A stretch of 64,000 nucleotides of DNA from SHAN690 sp040221375. GTDB taxonomy: Bacteria; Bacteroidota; Bacteroidia; Flavobacteriales_G; Salibacteraceae. Below the pieces are notes generated by a model that searched no databases, was not told where the DNA came from, and worked only from the letters and a program-made list of their open reading frames with translations. The DNA lies in NCBI GenBank assembly GCA_040221375.1, contig JAVKEP010000044.1, positions 1-64,000 of the forward strand. Direction: 5' to 3'. Shown piece after piece: positions 24,354 to 34,300 of the stretch. The position numbers and the translations under genes were made by a program. How positions within the stretch are numbered: the first letter of the stretch is position 1; the number at the start of each line of letters is the position of its first letter.

Positions 24354-24907
24354 CGTAAAGACAAGAGTTCAATGTCATAGATCACGGTCGACCGCGGCGG
24401 AATTTTATCGTTATCCCCGGTCAGACCATGGGCTAGGTGTGAAGGCAAAATGACGTGAGCTTTGTCGCCAATTTTCAAATATTGGATCGCTTCGTGAATG
24501 CCCGACTCAACGTTGTCTTGACCGATTAAAAAAGAGCGCTTTCCTTGATCGTCTGAAGAATATACTACCGTGCCGTCCACCAAGCTCACAGCGTAGTTCA
24601 CCGTAGCAATTTGACCTTCAGCGGCCAATGGTCCTTCTGGCCCACTTTTATATATCATGTAGCGCAAACCTGTGCCCGTCTTATTCATCGACCAAGCATG
24701 TTGTTCGATGTAACGATCGATCGCTGCATCTTCCTCTTGAGACATTCGGCGATTGATATCTTCCATGCTTCGATTTACCTCGCGCTGCGTCGGGAATCCG
24801 GCATTATCAGGCGGCGCGCTTTCACGGCAGCTGTGAATGGCTACCAACAAGGCTGCAATGGCGGTAATCGTCTTCAAATCAATGTTCCAATTTATGCTCG
24901 ATAACAT
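24350..24907 (-). CDS. GldI-like FKBP lipoprotein
   Basis: 185 residues with a lipoprotein signal ending IHSC (Cys27). A charged helical region (NRRMSQEEDAAIDRYIEQHAWSMNKTGTGLRYMIYKSG, about 51-88) precedes a divergent FKBP domain ending PSHLAHGLTGDNDKIPPRSTVIYDIELL. The layout (a helix with EExxxIDxYI, a short spacer, then an FKBP domain with SH-GYxGDN) resembles GldI, an FKBP lipoprotein required for gliding motility and T9SS in Flavobacterium. The start lies 29 nt inside the end of the nrnA gene; a close gldI/nrnA neighbourhood is also familiar in flavobacteria. GldI identity is likely but not proven. Confidence 0.72.
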   Translation of the reverse strand: MLSSINWNIDLKTITAIAALLVAIHSCRESAPPDNAGFPTQREVNRSMEDINRRMSQEEDAAIDRYIEQHAWSMNKTGTGLRYMIYKSGPEGPLAAEGQIATVNYAVSLVDGTVVYSSDDQGKRSFLIGQDNVESGIHEAIQYLKIGDKAHVILPSHLAHGLTGDNDKIPPRSTVIYDIELLSLR

Positions 24908-25874
24908 CTTTTAAATAACTTAAAGCAGGCGCCAACTTCATGTCCAAACGGCCACCTGCTGCGTTCTTATGTCCTCCTCCATTGAACCAAGTGCGCGCGA
25001 TAACGTTTACGTCCACGTCCCCCTTGGATCGAAAGGAAAACTTAGTCATGTTCAGTTCTTCCGATAAGAACACGGCCATTTGCGTTCCTTGAATCGAGAG
25101 ACCGTAGTTGACCAATCCTTCGGTGTCTCCTTTTTTGTATTGGAACCGGTTCTTCTCGGAAAGCGCTAAGCTGATGATGCTCACGCGTCGTTCGCGATCG
25201 TGTTCCAATTTCTTCGAAAGAGCGTATCCAATGAGCTGCAACCGATCGAACGAGTTCGTATCAAAAATCGCGCTGTGCACTTTCTCTGGCACCAAGCCAG
25301 CCTCCATCAATTGGGCTACGATGCGATGCGTTTCGGCAGAGGTGGACGAAAACTTAAATGACCCTGTATCCGTCATGATGCCCGCGTACAAACACTCCGC
25401 AATGTGCACGTCGATTTGGGCTAACCACCCTTGTTCTTGGGCCAATCTAAAGATCAGTTCTGAAGTCGACGACGCCTTTGTATCGCTCAGTGCAAAATCA
25501 AAGTACGAAGCAGGATCAATGTGGTGATCGATAAGTATTTTCGCTGCCTTCGCCGTTTTCACATGATCGCCAAGGTCGGCTATGCGCTCGAGTCGATTGT
25601 AGTCCAAACAAAAGATCAGATCGGATTCCTCAACGGCATTGAGGCTTGCCTCAGGTGTCGATTCAAAGTTTAAAATGCGCTCAAACCCTTCCATCCATTG
25701 CAAGAAGTCGGGCGCTGTGTCTGGGATGATCACCTGCACTTGATGTCCAAGTTTTAACAACAGCCTGTACAAGCCCAAGGACGAACCGATCGCATCTCCG
25801 TCGGGAGACCGGTGTGTGGTAATGACGATGCGTTTTTTCTCGTTGAGTAGGTTCTTGATTGCGCTGTGATCCAA
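24879..25874 (-). CDS. nrnA: DHH-family bifunctional oligoribonuclease/PAP phosphatase NrnA
   Basis: 331 residues. Metal-binding DHH signatures are visible: THRSPDGDAIGSSLGL (about 20-35), FCLDYNRLER and ILIDHHIDP (the DHH motif). The C-terminal DHHA1 domain has FSFRSKGDVDVNVIARTWFNGGGHKNAAGG. It degrades short oligoribonucleotides and 3'-phosphoadenosine 5'-phosphate. The start is TTG at 25874: no ATG exists near it and an exact -7 box precedes it by 16 nt. Heads the nrnA, gldI-like, FKBP run. Confidence 0.92.
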   Translation of the reverse strand: MDHSAIKNLLNEKKRIVITTHRSPDGDAIGSSLGLYRLLLKLGHQVQVIIPDTAPDFLQWMEGFERILNFESTPEASLNAVEESDLIFCLDYNRLERIADLGDHVKTAKAAKILIDHHIDPASYFDFALSDTKASSTSELIFRLAQEQGWLAQIDVHIAECLYAGIMTDTGSFKFSSTSAETHRIVAQLMEAGLVPEKVHSAIFDTNSFDRLQLIGYALSKKLEHDRERRVSIISLALSEKNRFQYKKGDTEGLVNYGLSIQGTQMAVFLSEELNMTKFSFRSKGDVDVNVIARTWFNGGGHKNAAGGRLDMKLAPALSYLKDVIEHKLEH

Positions 25875-25890
25875 AGTCTAGAATTTTGCC

Positions 25891-25898
25891 CAAAGCTA
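25891..25898 (-). promoter_or_regulatory. Candidate -7 box of nrnA
   Basis: TAGCTTTG on the minus strand matches TAnnTTTG exactly and ends 16 nt before the TTG start codon of nrnA. It supports that unusual start. No clear -33 element. Confidence 0.4.
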
Positions 25899-25955
25899 TT
25901 TGTTCTGTGGTTTTTTTCCATTGGATATTTCATAAAGCTTCACCTTCGCGCTTCC

Positions 25956-26903
25956 ATGGATCCTATGCAAATCGACATCCTGAGCTTGCCTACGTGCGCC
26001 TTGAATTTGGCATACGAGGAGTGGTATTTCACACGTTTCGAACGAGAATCGTTGCGCCTTTGGGTCAACCCGAAATCGGTCGTTGTCGGAAAGCATCAGA
26101 ATGCGCTTGCGGAGTGCCATTTCCACTTTTGTAGAACAGAGAACATTCCTGTAGTACGACGAATCAGCGGTGGCGGCACCGTTTATCATGATCCAGGAAA
26201 CGTCAACTTCAGTTTTTTTCGATGGGTCCAGAAAGACAGAATGATCGACTACGATCGAAGCCTGAACCTCATCCTACGCGCATTGCAATCGATGGGTTAT
26301 CCGGTAGAAATGAACGAGCGTCATGACCTTTTCTTAGAGGGTAATAAAATTTCAGGCAACGCTCAGCACCTTAAGAAAGGTCGTTCATTGCACCACGGCA
26401 CTATCTTATACGACGCAGATCTTGACGCATTGCGATCAGCCATCAAACGGCCGACAGGAAAATTTGAAGACAAATCGGTGCGCTCGGTACGAAGTCCAAT
26501 CGCGAACTTACGTGAGTACAAAGACATAGGCAGCACCGAGGAGTTCATCCAATTGCTCAACGAAGCCTTGTCTGCATTGGGGATGGTCCCTAAGTCATTT
26601 CCACAGGACGAGAGAGTCCTGCATAGACTTATCGACGAAAAGTATTCCAAAGACGACTGGAACTACGGATACAGTCCACATTATACATTCACGAACCAAG
26701 CGGCTGGATTGGAAATAGAAATGGAAGTCAATCGAGGGGGCGCAATTGCGGAAGTGAAGGTCTACAGAGACAAACGGGCGATGACTGAAGTAGAAACTGC
26801 CCTCTCGGGGGCATTGCATACGTATCAAGAACTATCGAAAAGAATCGACGAATTGCACTTAGATGCACAAACGAAATCATCCTTGATGTATGTGCTGTTC
26901 TAA
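25956..26903 (+). CDS. lplA: Lipoate--protein ligase
   Basis: 315 residues from ATG 25956; ATG 25965 is equally possible and the longer frame upstream lacks family similarity. It activates lipoate and attaches it to lipoyl domains of 2-oxoacid dehydrogenases or GcvH. Signatures: RRISGGGTVYHDPGNVNFSF (the lipoate-site RRxSGGGxVYHDxGN) and the lysine-containing GNKISGNAQHLKKGRSLHHGTILYDADL. The C-terminal accessory domain (from about 225) is shorter than in E. coli LplA but present. Divergent from nrnA, single gene. Confidence 0.93.
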   Translation: MDPMQIDILSLPTCALNLAYEEWYFTRFERESLRLWVNPKSVVVGKHQNALAECHFHFCRTENIPVVRRISGGGTVYHDPGNVNFSFFRWVQKDRMIDYDRSLNLILRALQSMGYPVEMNERHDLFLEGNKISGNAQHLKKGRSLHHGTILYDADLDALRSAIKRPTGKFEDKSVRSVRSPIANLREYKDIGSTEEFIQLLNEALSALGMVPKSFPQDERVLHRLIDEKYSKDDWNYGYSPHYTFTNQAAGLEIEMEVNRGGAIAEVKVYRDKRAMTEVETALSGALHTYQELSKRIDELHLDAQTKSSLMYVLF

Positions 26904-26984
26904 GCATGTCAGAAAGGGGTGAAAAAAAGCGAAGGAAAACAAAGTTCACTGCGCATGGCGGTTGCGCTTGCGGCTAATTAGCTA

Positions 26985-27860
26985 CTACGTCTTAAGTCGG
27001 TAGGCCAAGGTCAAAAAACCGAAGATGTAGCTGCGTCTGCCGCTGTCGCTCGACAGATCTGCAATGGGGGCTTCTTCTTTCGCGAACGTGATGAAGCCAA
27101 AATACTTCTCATCCGGAGAAAAAGGATCTGCGTTCTTAAAATCGCCTACTGCATACACTCCGCTGACATTGTCTACGTAGTCTCGGAATCCTAACCTATA
27201 CCCTACTTCAATTCCAGCTCTCCAGTGTTCATTGATCAGCAACCGTGCATTGATGCCAACCGGTATGTGGAGATGAATGCGCTTGTAGCGATCATCGTTG
27301 GGCACCGTCAAGGGCGTAGTAATCGGTTTGAATTCCATTTTTCGCCCTTGCAATTCACCAAACGGACGCATGTAACTCATACCAACTCCCGCGAAAGCGC
27401 TCAACCCCATGTTGACTCCTTTCGTCATCCCTCCACGCGATCGGCGGACTTTTCCTTTCCTTCCTTTCGTCGTTTCATCGATCAAATGGTATTCACCCAT
27501 GGCCGCAAACTCGGTTACGGTACTGATGTAGTCCAATCGCACATTCTGACGATCGCTGTACTTGAGGGATTTGTCGTTCTTCCTAGAATACCCGTGGGAA
27601 ATGCTTCCCCTCGCAGCAAAATGCTTCATGAAGTAGTAGCGGTAAGTTCCGTTGAATGTGGAACGCTGCATGATATACGCAACCCCCAATCCATCTCGCT
27701 CACCTAGGTTGGCAAAAACACTATTGACTCCAGCTCCGACGGCTACCTCGTGTTGAAACTTCTTCCACGACGTATTTCCTCCCCGTTGGGCAATTGAAGT
27801 ATTTCCCATCCATCCGATGAAAAGCAGTGCAAATAGCGTTCTGGTTAGCCTGTAGTCCAT
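26985..27860 (-). CDS. Outer-membrane beta-barrel protein
   Basis: 291 residues from ATG 27860. The frame runs 7 codons further upstream, but an exact -7 box (27869-27876) lies inside that part, so translation must start downstream. Signal peptide MDYRLTRTLFALLFIGWMGNTSIAQ. The body has regularly spaced amphipathic strands (VAVGAGVNSVFANLG, FNGTYRYYFMKHFAARGSISHGYS, VTEFAAMGEYHLI, MGLSAFAGVGMSYMRPFG) and ends SYIFGFLTLAYRLKT. A basic loop KGRKGKVRRSRGG lies mid-protein. Probably an 8- to 12-strand barrel; no family name can be given. Confidence 0.75.
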   Translation of the reverse strand: MDYRLTRTLFALLFIGWMGNTSIAQRGGNTSWKKFQHEVAVGAGVNSVFANLGERDGLGVAYIMQRSTFNGTYRYYFMKHFAARGSISHGYSRKNDKSLKYSDRQNVRLDYISTVTEFAAMGEYHLIDETTKGRKGKVRRSRGGMTKGVNMGLSAFAGVGMSYMRPFGELQGRKMEFKPITTPLTVPNDDRYKRIHLHIPVGINARLLINEHWRAGIEVGYRLGFRDYVDNVSGVYAVGDFKNADPFSPDEKYFGFITFAKEEAPIADLSSDSGRRSYIFGFLTLAYRLKT

Positions 27861-27868
27861 TGCGTATG

Positions 27869-27876
27869 CAAATGTA
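27869..27876 (-). promoter_or_regulatory. -7 box of the barrel gene
   Basis: TACATTTG on the minus strand is an exact TAnnTTTG match, 8 nt before the ATG at 27860. An ATTC-like -33 element lies about 17 nt upstream. Very short leader. Confidence 0.5.
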
Positions 27877-27938
27877 ACCATTTACTCAACGGTGAATTAA
27901 GCCCTTGAGAAAAGGCATAACTTTACCGAGCAGTCGCA

Positions 27939-30935
27939 GTGAAAATTCACATCCACATAGCTATCTTGATCCTTGCCTTGCTTTGCTGCTCAAGGGTCCA
28001 AGCCCAAAGGCATTACTTCATTCCTTACAGCGTGAATGAAGGCCTGGCTCAATCGCAAGTACGAGACATCGTACAGTCTGACGATGGATTTCTCTGGATA
28101 GCTACCGTAGGGGGAATCAGCAGGTTTGATGGAATCAGCTTTGAAACGTTTAACAAGTCGAATGGGTTAATCAACAACTTAACCAATGCCCTCTACCCCG
28201 GAAAAAATGGCTCTATGGTTGCCTCGTGTCCGGGTGGATTGGTGTTTTTTACCGGTTCCAACATAGAGGATCATCGATTCGATCCTCCGCATGAGAACGT
28301 ACTTGTCAACGACCTTCTATTGCACGGAGATCAATACATCCTTGGAAGCAATGGCAAAGGATTGCTCTATTTCAGCAATAACAGCATCATCAAGGTATTG
28401 GACCTCGGAAGCAACAATCGAAACTTCATCCGTTGCCTGAGTTGGTACGGTGATAAAATCCTAGCAGGCACCAAGGACGGCTTGGTCTTGGTCCACGAAG
28501 ACGGGCAATCTGAGCTCCTCAACGATTCGATCAGCGTAAACGAAATCGTCGTCTCGGATATGGGGCACTGGATTGCTACCAATGGAGATGGGCTTTTTCT
28601 CTTCAGTGACGGCAAGCTCAAGCAATTCACCAAGGCGGATGGCCTGCTCAACCGGTACGTTCGGGACGTGACTATTGATCATAAAGGTGACCCATGGATT
28701 CTGTGTAAGAACAGCATCCAAGTGTTGGATCACCAATCCTTGACGTTTAGTGCAGTCAAAGCCTTTGAGCCTGAACAGACATCGAACATGAAGGTCATCT
28801 ACTCCGACAGTGAACACAACATCTGGGTGGGCACGGACGGCTATGGCATCTTGCGATTTACAGGAGATCGGTTCGAACTCTTTAGTACGGAGGACGGGTT
28901 GAGCTCAAACATCGTGATGGACATTGATCAAGATCACGCCGGAAACTTTTATTTCGCTACATACGGCTACGGGGTAATTCGTAAAAATGGCGACCGAATC
29001 GACACCATCCAAAACGAAGAAGGCTTACCTAACTTAACCGTTTGGAGCCTATTGCCTGTGGACAATGAAGTGTGGCTTGGTACTTCAGATGGTATTCAAT
29101 TGTTGAAAGGAAATCAGGTTCGTCCGTTCCAAGCGAACGATCTTTTGCCCTTTCCGAGGGTATCGAATCTGAGCATGGACTCGAAGGGTAGGATATGGAT
29201 TGCTACCCGTGACGGGATAGCCATGTGGCATGAAGGAGAATTGTCCTTACCTGAGGCATTGGCTGACTTAGAACTTCGCGATTGCAAAGGCATCCTCGAA
29301 CACGGAGGTACCATTTGGATTACATCAAACTCCGGACTGGTGAGGTTCAATTCGGATGGTAGCACTGAAAAAATCGACAAGGAAAGTGGTTTGCCAGAAA
29401 ACTACATCACCTGCATCGCAGGCGGCTCCCAATCCGATCTATGGCTAGGCTCTGAGGAAGGCCTCATTCACTTTAACGTAGAGCGCAATACATTCAGCCA
29501 GTTTACACTTTCGGACAAGGTGAGCAGCAACATCGTCAATTTCATCGCAAACGAAAGGAACAAACGGCTGTGGCTTGGAACCGACAACGGCCTGTTTCAA
29601 GTAGACCTGGAGCAGTACTATGAGGATGGCACCTTTCATTTGAAGAGTTTTAACAAATACGACGGGATCATTAGCAACGAGTGCAATCAGAATGCATCGT
29701 ACGTAGATCAGGAAGGGAATGTATGGTTCGGAACCAATGGAGGGTTATTAAAATACAATCACAACAATGGAACTCAACGTGGGAATAGCGTTATAGGAGT
29801 GCACGTAACGGACATACAACAGAACTTCGAGTCGGTCTTCGATGCCATTGATCGAACGGCTGCATCGTACGAGATCAATACCTTCAAGCACAATGAAAGT
29901 CGGTTGACCTTTCGCTTCTCAGCCATCCACTTCACCAATCCTGACAAAGTTCAATACAGCTACCGCTTAGACGGATTGGATAAAGACTGGTCGCCACCAA
30001 CGAAAGAAAACTACATTACCTACTCGAGCCTCAGGTCGGGCGATTACATGTTCGAGGTACGCGCGCGCGTTAGCGACGGTGACTGGGTTCAATCCGCGGC
30101 TCCTTTTCGTTTCTACGTTAGTCCTCCCTTCTTTTTAAGATGGTGGTTCATATTCGGCTGTGTACTCTTCATTCTTGGATCCGCATGGGTGTTAATCAAC
30201 CAATATCAAAAGCAAGAAAATAGGAAGCGGCAACTGGCCGATATTCAAACCAAAGCGCGTGTGCTAGGGCTCGAACAACAAACCTTGAACGCCCACATGA
30301 ATCGGCATTTTATCTTTAATGCCCTGAATTCGATTCAATACTACATCAACACCCAAGATAGGAAGCAGGCCAATCAATACCTGACCAACTTCGCATCCTT
30401 GGTCCGAAAAAACCTAGATAGCGCGCAGGTGGATTCCATCTATTTGAAAGATGAACTCGAACGGCTTGAACTTTACATCAACTTAGAGCAAATGCGCTTC
30501 AAGGATCGCTTTTCACTCGAAATTAAGGTGGATGAAGATGTTGATTTAGAAAACATTCAGGTGCCTTCCATGATCCTCCAGCCTTTCGTTGAAAACAGCA
30601 TTATGCACGGGATCCTACCGTCCAGCGCCTTTGGAAAAATAAACATCGAAATTAAATCCCATCCCGCTGGTATTCAAGTGATTGTGGATGACAATGGGAT
30701 CGGCATTGACACCAGTGTACACCGCAAAAATGGCACCTCTCACCACGTATCAAACGGAATGAAGATCACCAAACAACGGATCGAAATCATCGCCAAGGCA
30801 TTCAACAATGCGTACGGGGTGGATGGGCCTTATGAATTGAAAGACAAGGAGAATCGAGCGGCAGGCACACGCGTCGTCATCACTTTACCAGCTAACTTCC
30901 AAAAGTTCAAGCAGATATATGAAGTAAAAACTTGA
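27939..30935 (+). CDS. Two-component-regulator-propeller sensor histidine kinase (LytS-type kinase domain)
   Basis: 998 residues from GTG 27939. A signal peptide (ILILALLCCSRVQAQ) is followed by about 14 Reg_prop-type repeats (residues about 30-620; recurrent GLPxxxVxxIxxDxxGxIWIGTxxGL patterns) forming two seven-bladed beta-propellers in the periplasm. Next come a Y_Y_Y domain (about 650-725) and one membrane helix (about 735-755). The cytoplasmic part is a His_kinase domain with phospho-acceptor His790 in NRHFIFNALNSIQYYIN and ATP-binding VENSIMHGI and VDDNGIGID. It lacks fused receiver and regulator domains, so it needs a separate response regulator, and no LytTR gene is nearby. Confidence 0.92.
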   Translation: MKIHIHIAILILALLCCSRVQAQRHYFIPYSVNEGLAQSQVRDIVQSDDGFLWIATVGGISRFDGISFETFNKSNGLINNLTNALYPGKNGSMVASCPGGLVFFTGSNIEDHRFDPPHENVLVNDLLLHGDQYILGSNGKGLLYFSNNSIIKVLDLGSNNRNFIRCLSWYGDKILAGTKDGLVLVHEDGQSELLNDSISVNEIVVSDMGHWIATNGDGLFLFSDGKLKQFTKADGLLNRYVRDVTIDHKGDPWILCKNSIQVLDHQSLTFSAVKAFEPEQTSNMKVIYSDSEHNIWVGTDGYGILRFTGDRFELFSTEDGLSSNIVMDIDQDHAGNFYFATYGYGVIRKNGDRIDTIQNEEGLPNLTVWSLLPVDNEVWLGTSDGIQLLKGNQVRPFQANDLLPFPRVSNLSMDSKGRIWIATRDGIAMWHEGELSLPEALADLELRDCKGILEHGGTIWITSNSGLVRFNSDGSTEKIDKESGLPENYITCIAGGSQSDLWLGSEEGLIHFNVERNTFSQFTLSDKVSSNIVNFIANERNKRLWLGTDNGLFQVDLEQYYEDGTFHLKSFNKYDGIISNECNQNASYVDQEGNVWFGTNGGLLKYNHNNGTQRGNSVIGVHVTDIQQNFESVFDAIDRTAASYEINTFKHNESRLTFRFSAIHFTNPDKVQYSYRLDGLDKDWSPPTKENYITYSSLRSGDYMFEVRARVSDGDWVQSAAPFRFYVSPPFFLRWWFIFGCVLFILGSAWVLINQYQKQENRKRQLADIQTKARVLGLEQQTLNAHMNRHFIFNALNSIQYYINTQDRKQANQYLTNFASLVRKNLDSAQVDSIYLKDELERLELYINLEQMRFKDRFSLEIKVDEDVDLENIQVPSMILQPFVENSIMHGILPSSAFGKINIEIKSHPAGIQVIVDDNGIGIDTSVHRKNGTSHHVSNGMKITKQRIEIIAKAFNNAYGVDGPYELKDKENRAAGTRVVITLPANFQKFKQIYEVKT

Positions 30936-30961
30936 AATATTGACAGATTTGGCTATATTTG
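30932..30961 (+). promoter_or_regulatory. Promoter of the 94-residue lipoprotein gene
   Basis: TTG (30932-30934), 19 nt, then TATATTTG (30954-30961): this is the best match in the window to the Bacteroidota TTTG-N19-TAnnTTTG promoter. It starts at the stop of the kinase gene, and the ATG follows 13 nt after the -7 box. Confidence 0.7.
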
Positions 30962-30974
30962 ATAGATTGTATTC

Positions 30975-31259
30975 ATGAAGACGAGGAACTACATAGCATG
31001 CATTGCCCTAATGGGACTGATGTTTACTGGCTGTCAAAAGACGGAATTCAGTGAATTGATGGAAGATGAGATTTCGCAACAGGAGGCTCGTCAAGCAGGA
31101 GACATTCAGCAAGGATTCAGCTTAATGGATGTTGAATCTTCTACTGCTCCTTTGGACATCGAAAAATTGAAGAATCCAATCCTGGATAAGTCTGGCGTCG
31201 TTAAAGAAGTTTCTGACGGCGATGAGGAATCAGACGACGATGAGAATACAGACAACTAA
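30975..31259 (+). CDS. Small acidic lipoprotein
   Basis: 94 residues. The signal ends MFTGC (Cys20). The mature 74 residues have no cysteine or hydrophobic core pattern and finish in an acidic tail (SDGDEESDDDENTDN), so it may be disordered. It has its own strong promoter and a strong terminator, and follows the propeller kinase by 39 nt, so it could be expressed highly as a small monocistronic transcript. I do not recognise a family. Its role might relate to the kinase (a ligand or inhibitor), but only position suggests this. Confidence 0.7.
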   Translation: MKTRNYIACIALMGLMFTGCQKTEFSELMEDEISQQEARQAGDIQQGFSLMDVESSTAPLDIEKLKNPILDKSGVVKEVSDGDEESDDDENTDN

Positions 31260-31287
31260 TATTCCGTCCTAACTACACTCCAACCCG

Positions 31288-31311
31288 GCCTCAGATTGAG
31301 GCTTTTTTTTT
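31288..31311 (+). terminator. Intrinsic terminator after the small lipoprotein gene
   Basis: GCCTCA, loop GAT, TGAGGC, then nine T residues. A 6-bp perfect stem with a 3-nt loop, 29 nt after the stop codon. Confidence 0.85.
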
Positions 31312-31338
31312 GTACTAACGATCCATATGCGCGAGGCG

Positions 31339-34300
31339 TCATTGCGATTCGTGCTCCCAAAACCGTTGGTTGGTGGCTTGGCCATCTACAAAGTAGTACA
31401 CTCCGCCCCAGTTGTGCTTCACCTTCTTGAAGGTTACGATGAATTCGCCGTTGTTGATGTACACCCAAGTAATCTCGCTGTTTCCAACGACTTCGGTAGC
31501 AACGGTCCTGCGATCAGGGTATTGGGCCATCAGCGCCTTCATTTCCTCGCTTGCGACAAACTCCACAATTTGTTCTTCGGTTCGCTTGATCATGCCGTCG
31601 TACTTGTCGTCTTCGGTCATTTGACCCGTACGCGTTTGCAAGGCTTCATCTCCCACCTTTTCATCCGATATTATGATTGGACCTGTGGGTGCTCCAGGAC
31701 GTACGTCTTGTTCCATCACAGCTTGAGCTACGTTGAATGAGCCTGATTCACCGACGCTCGGTGATGGGGTTTCAGCTTCAGGGCTTTTATCGCTCGCGAT
31801 ATCCGGCTCTTCTCTGACTGGGTTCACAACCGCTTTTATCTCCTCTTCATTTATAATATCAGCCAGTTGCTCACTTTCTCTGCCTTTTTGGTCAGTAATT
31901 GCGAGGGCTGCTTTTTCGTTCGCCGCTTTTTCTGCCGCCAATTTTCGCTTGATGTCTGAAATCTGATCGATACGCTTCTTTGCATCCTCATCGCCTGGGG
32001 CCATCGAGAGCAATTCATTGTACGCTTTTACGGCTTGGTCCAATCGGTTGGACTGGAAGAGACCATCTGCTTCGACTCGTTTATCCGCAATCGCCGCTTT
32101 CAATTTTGCTGCTTCTTCCGCTGCTTTTCGGGCGGCGGCTTCAGCGGCAGCTTGCTCTTCGGCTTTCGAATTATCTACAGGGAGTTCTTCAGATTTAGCT
32201 GCGGCGCTTTCCGCGGCAAGTCTGGCGGCCTCTTCTTCAGCCTTTCGGGCCGCTTCTGCTTCAGCGGCCTTTCGTGCGGCTTCTGCTTCTGCAAGCTTCC
32301 TCGCCTCCTCCTCTGCGGCTTGCTTCGCTGCGGCCTCGGCTGAACTGGCTTTGGCGGCCTCCTCCTCTGCTGCTTTTTGTGCGGCTTCTTCTGCGGCTAG
32401 TCTCGCGGCTTCCTCTTCAGCGGCCTTTCGTGCGGCTTCCTCTTCGGCGGCCTTTCGTGCAGCTTCCTCTTCGGCGGCCTCTCGTTCAGCTTCCTCTTCG
32501 GCGGCCTTTCGTTCAGACGCTTCCATTGATGCAAGTTCCGCCTGCCTCGCTGCTTCCAACTCTTCCAGTTTTAGGTCGATGGCTGCGATTTGTTGGCTCG
32601 CCTTTTCATTCGGCCCGATGGACAACACTTCATTGTAAAGGCCTTTCGCTTCGTCCCACTTATCTTTTTCAAACGCCTTGTCAGCCTTGTCAATGGCGGC
32701 AGCAATCTGCTTCTGTTTCTCCGCGGCTGCGGCAGCCTTTGCAGCGGCTGCCTCTTCTTCGCGTTGCAAAGCCGAGAGCTTAGACCTCATTTCTTCGACT
32801 GCGGCCAAACCTTTGTTCGCATCGGAAGGGTCGTCAGCGATCGCCTTAGCATCATTAAAAGCCTTCTCTGCCTTGGTGAGTTCTTTGGCATTCAGTGCCT
32901 CATTTCCAGCGACAATGAGCTCAGCGTACTTTGCCTTGGCCTCTTCCTTTGCTTTCTGAGCTGCTTCCTCTGCCGACTTGGCATCAGCGATCGCCTTTTC
33001 ACGTGCAGCAATTTGTTTTTCAATATCTCCAATTCTTGGATCCGACCCTAGTTCCCCTGCTGCTTTGAGGGCGGTGCGCGCCCCTTCCAGGTTATCACTT
33101 TCCAAGGCTTGTTTGGCAGCATTGATTTGCTCATCCATCTTTGCCTTTTCAGCGGCTTCAGCTGCCGCTGCCGCCGCTGCTGCTTCAGCCTCTTTGGCCG
33201 CCGCATCCGCCTCGGCCTTTCGCTTCTCCTCCGCTTCTATCGCACTTGCAATGCTGGAAATTCGTTTGTCCTCTCCAAGCTCGCCAGCGGCAGTCAACTT
33301 CGCTTTCGCACCTGCAATGTCTCCATCTGCCAAAAGCTTTTCCGCTTCGTCCAGCAGTCCGGCCAATTGCGCCTTGGCTGCTTCTTCCTTCTTCTTTTCT
33401 TCTTCCAATTGGGCTACGGCTGTTTTCACCGATTTAATCTCTTGATCGATGGAAGGGTCCGCCTTCAATTGCTTTGCTTGTTCGAGCAACGCCAATGCTT
33501 GTTCGAGATCTCCTTTGTCCTTGGCTTTCTGCGCGTCCGCCAGCAATCCGGCCACCTGCTCCTCCAGTTCGGCCGCCGCCTTTGCTTTCGCTTCTGCCGC
33601 ACCTTTGGCCTCCGTTGCCTTGGCCAAGATTTGTTCGGCTTTGGGGTCTGCCTTTATTTTAAGTGCTTCTTCCGCCTTCGCAATGGCTTGGGCAGGGTTT
33701 CCTGCGTTCAATGCCGCCTCTGCTGCCTTTACGGCATCGTCAAATGCCTTTCCCTGGGCTGCTTGAGCTTTTTTCTCTTGTTCTATTTGTGCCAGGGCTT
33801 TGGTGACCCTTGCATCTCCTTGCAAAACTCCATTGGCTTGATCGAACAACCGCTTTGCTTCATCGAGATCACCGGCGGCCATAGCTTGCTCAGCTTTTTC
33901 CAGAACCCCTTCAAACTCTTGTTGTTTCTTTTGTCCTTCTGCTTCCTTTTTGAGCTCCTCGATCCGCTTCTCAATCACTGGATCTTTTTTCAATTTTAGC
34001 GCTTCTTCGTATTGTTTGATGGCATCCGTGAAATTTCCAGACTTCGCGCTGGACTCAGCCGTTTTTGATAACTGAGCAAGCTCTTTCTCCTTTTGCACCA
34101 CTTGGTCGGCCTTCTTTTCCTTGGCTTCTTCCACTTCATCCATGGCCTGATCTATCTGCGCTTGGATGGACTTTGTGTAGTCGGTATCGTAGTCAAACTC
34201 ATCGATCAATTCGCTATACGAAATCCGCCCAACAGGCTGGTTAAACACCACCATATTCACATCGTCGTACTGCTCAAAAATCTCGACGGTAAAAGGAAAT

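Noticed and set aside
32018..33999. Long open frames opposite to the giant coiled-coil gene, rich in Ala, Ser and Phe or Leu.
   Set aside because: They arise from the low-complexity Ala/Glu/Lys codons on the other strand; the minus-strand frame has the signal peptide, helical pattern and full length.
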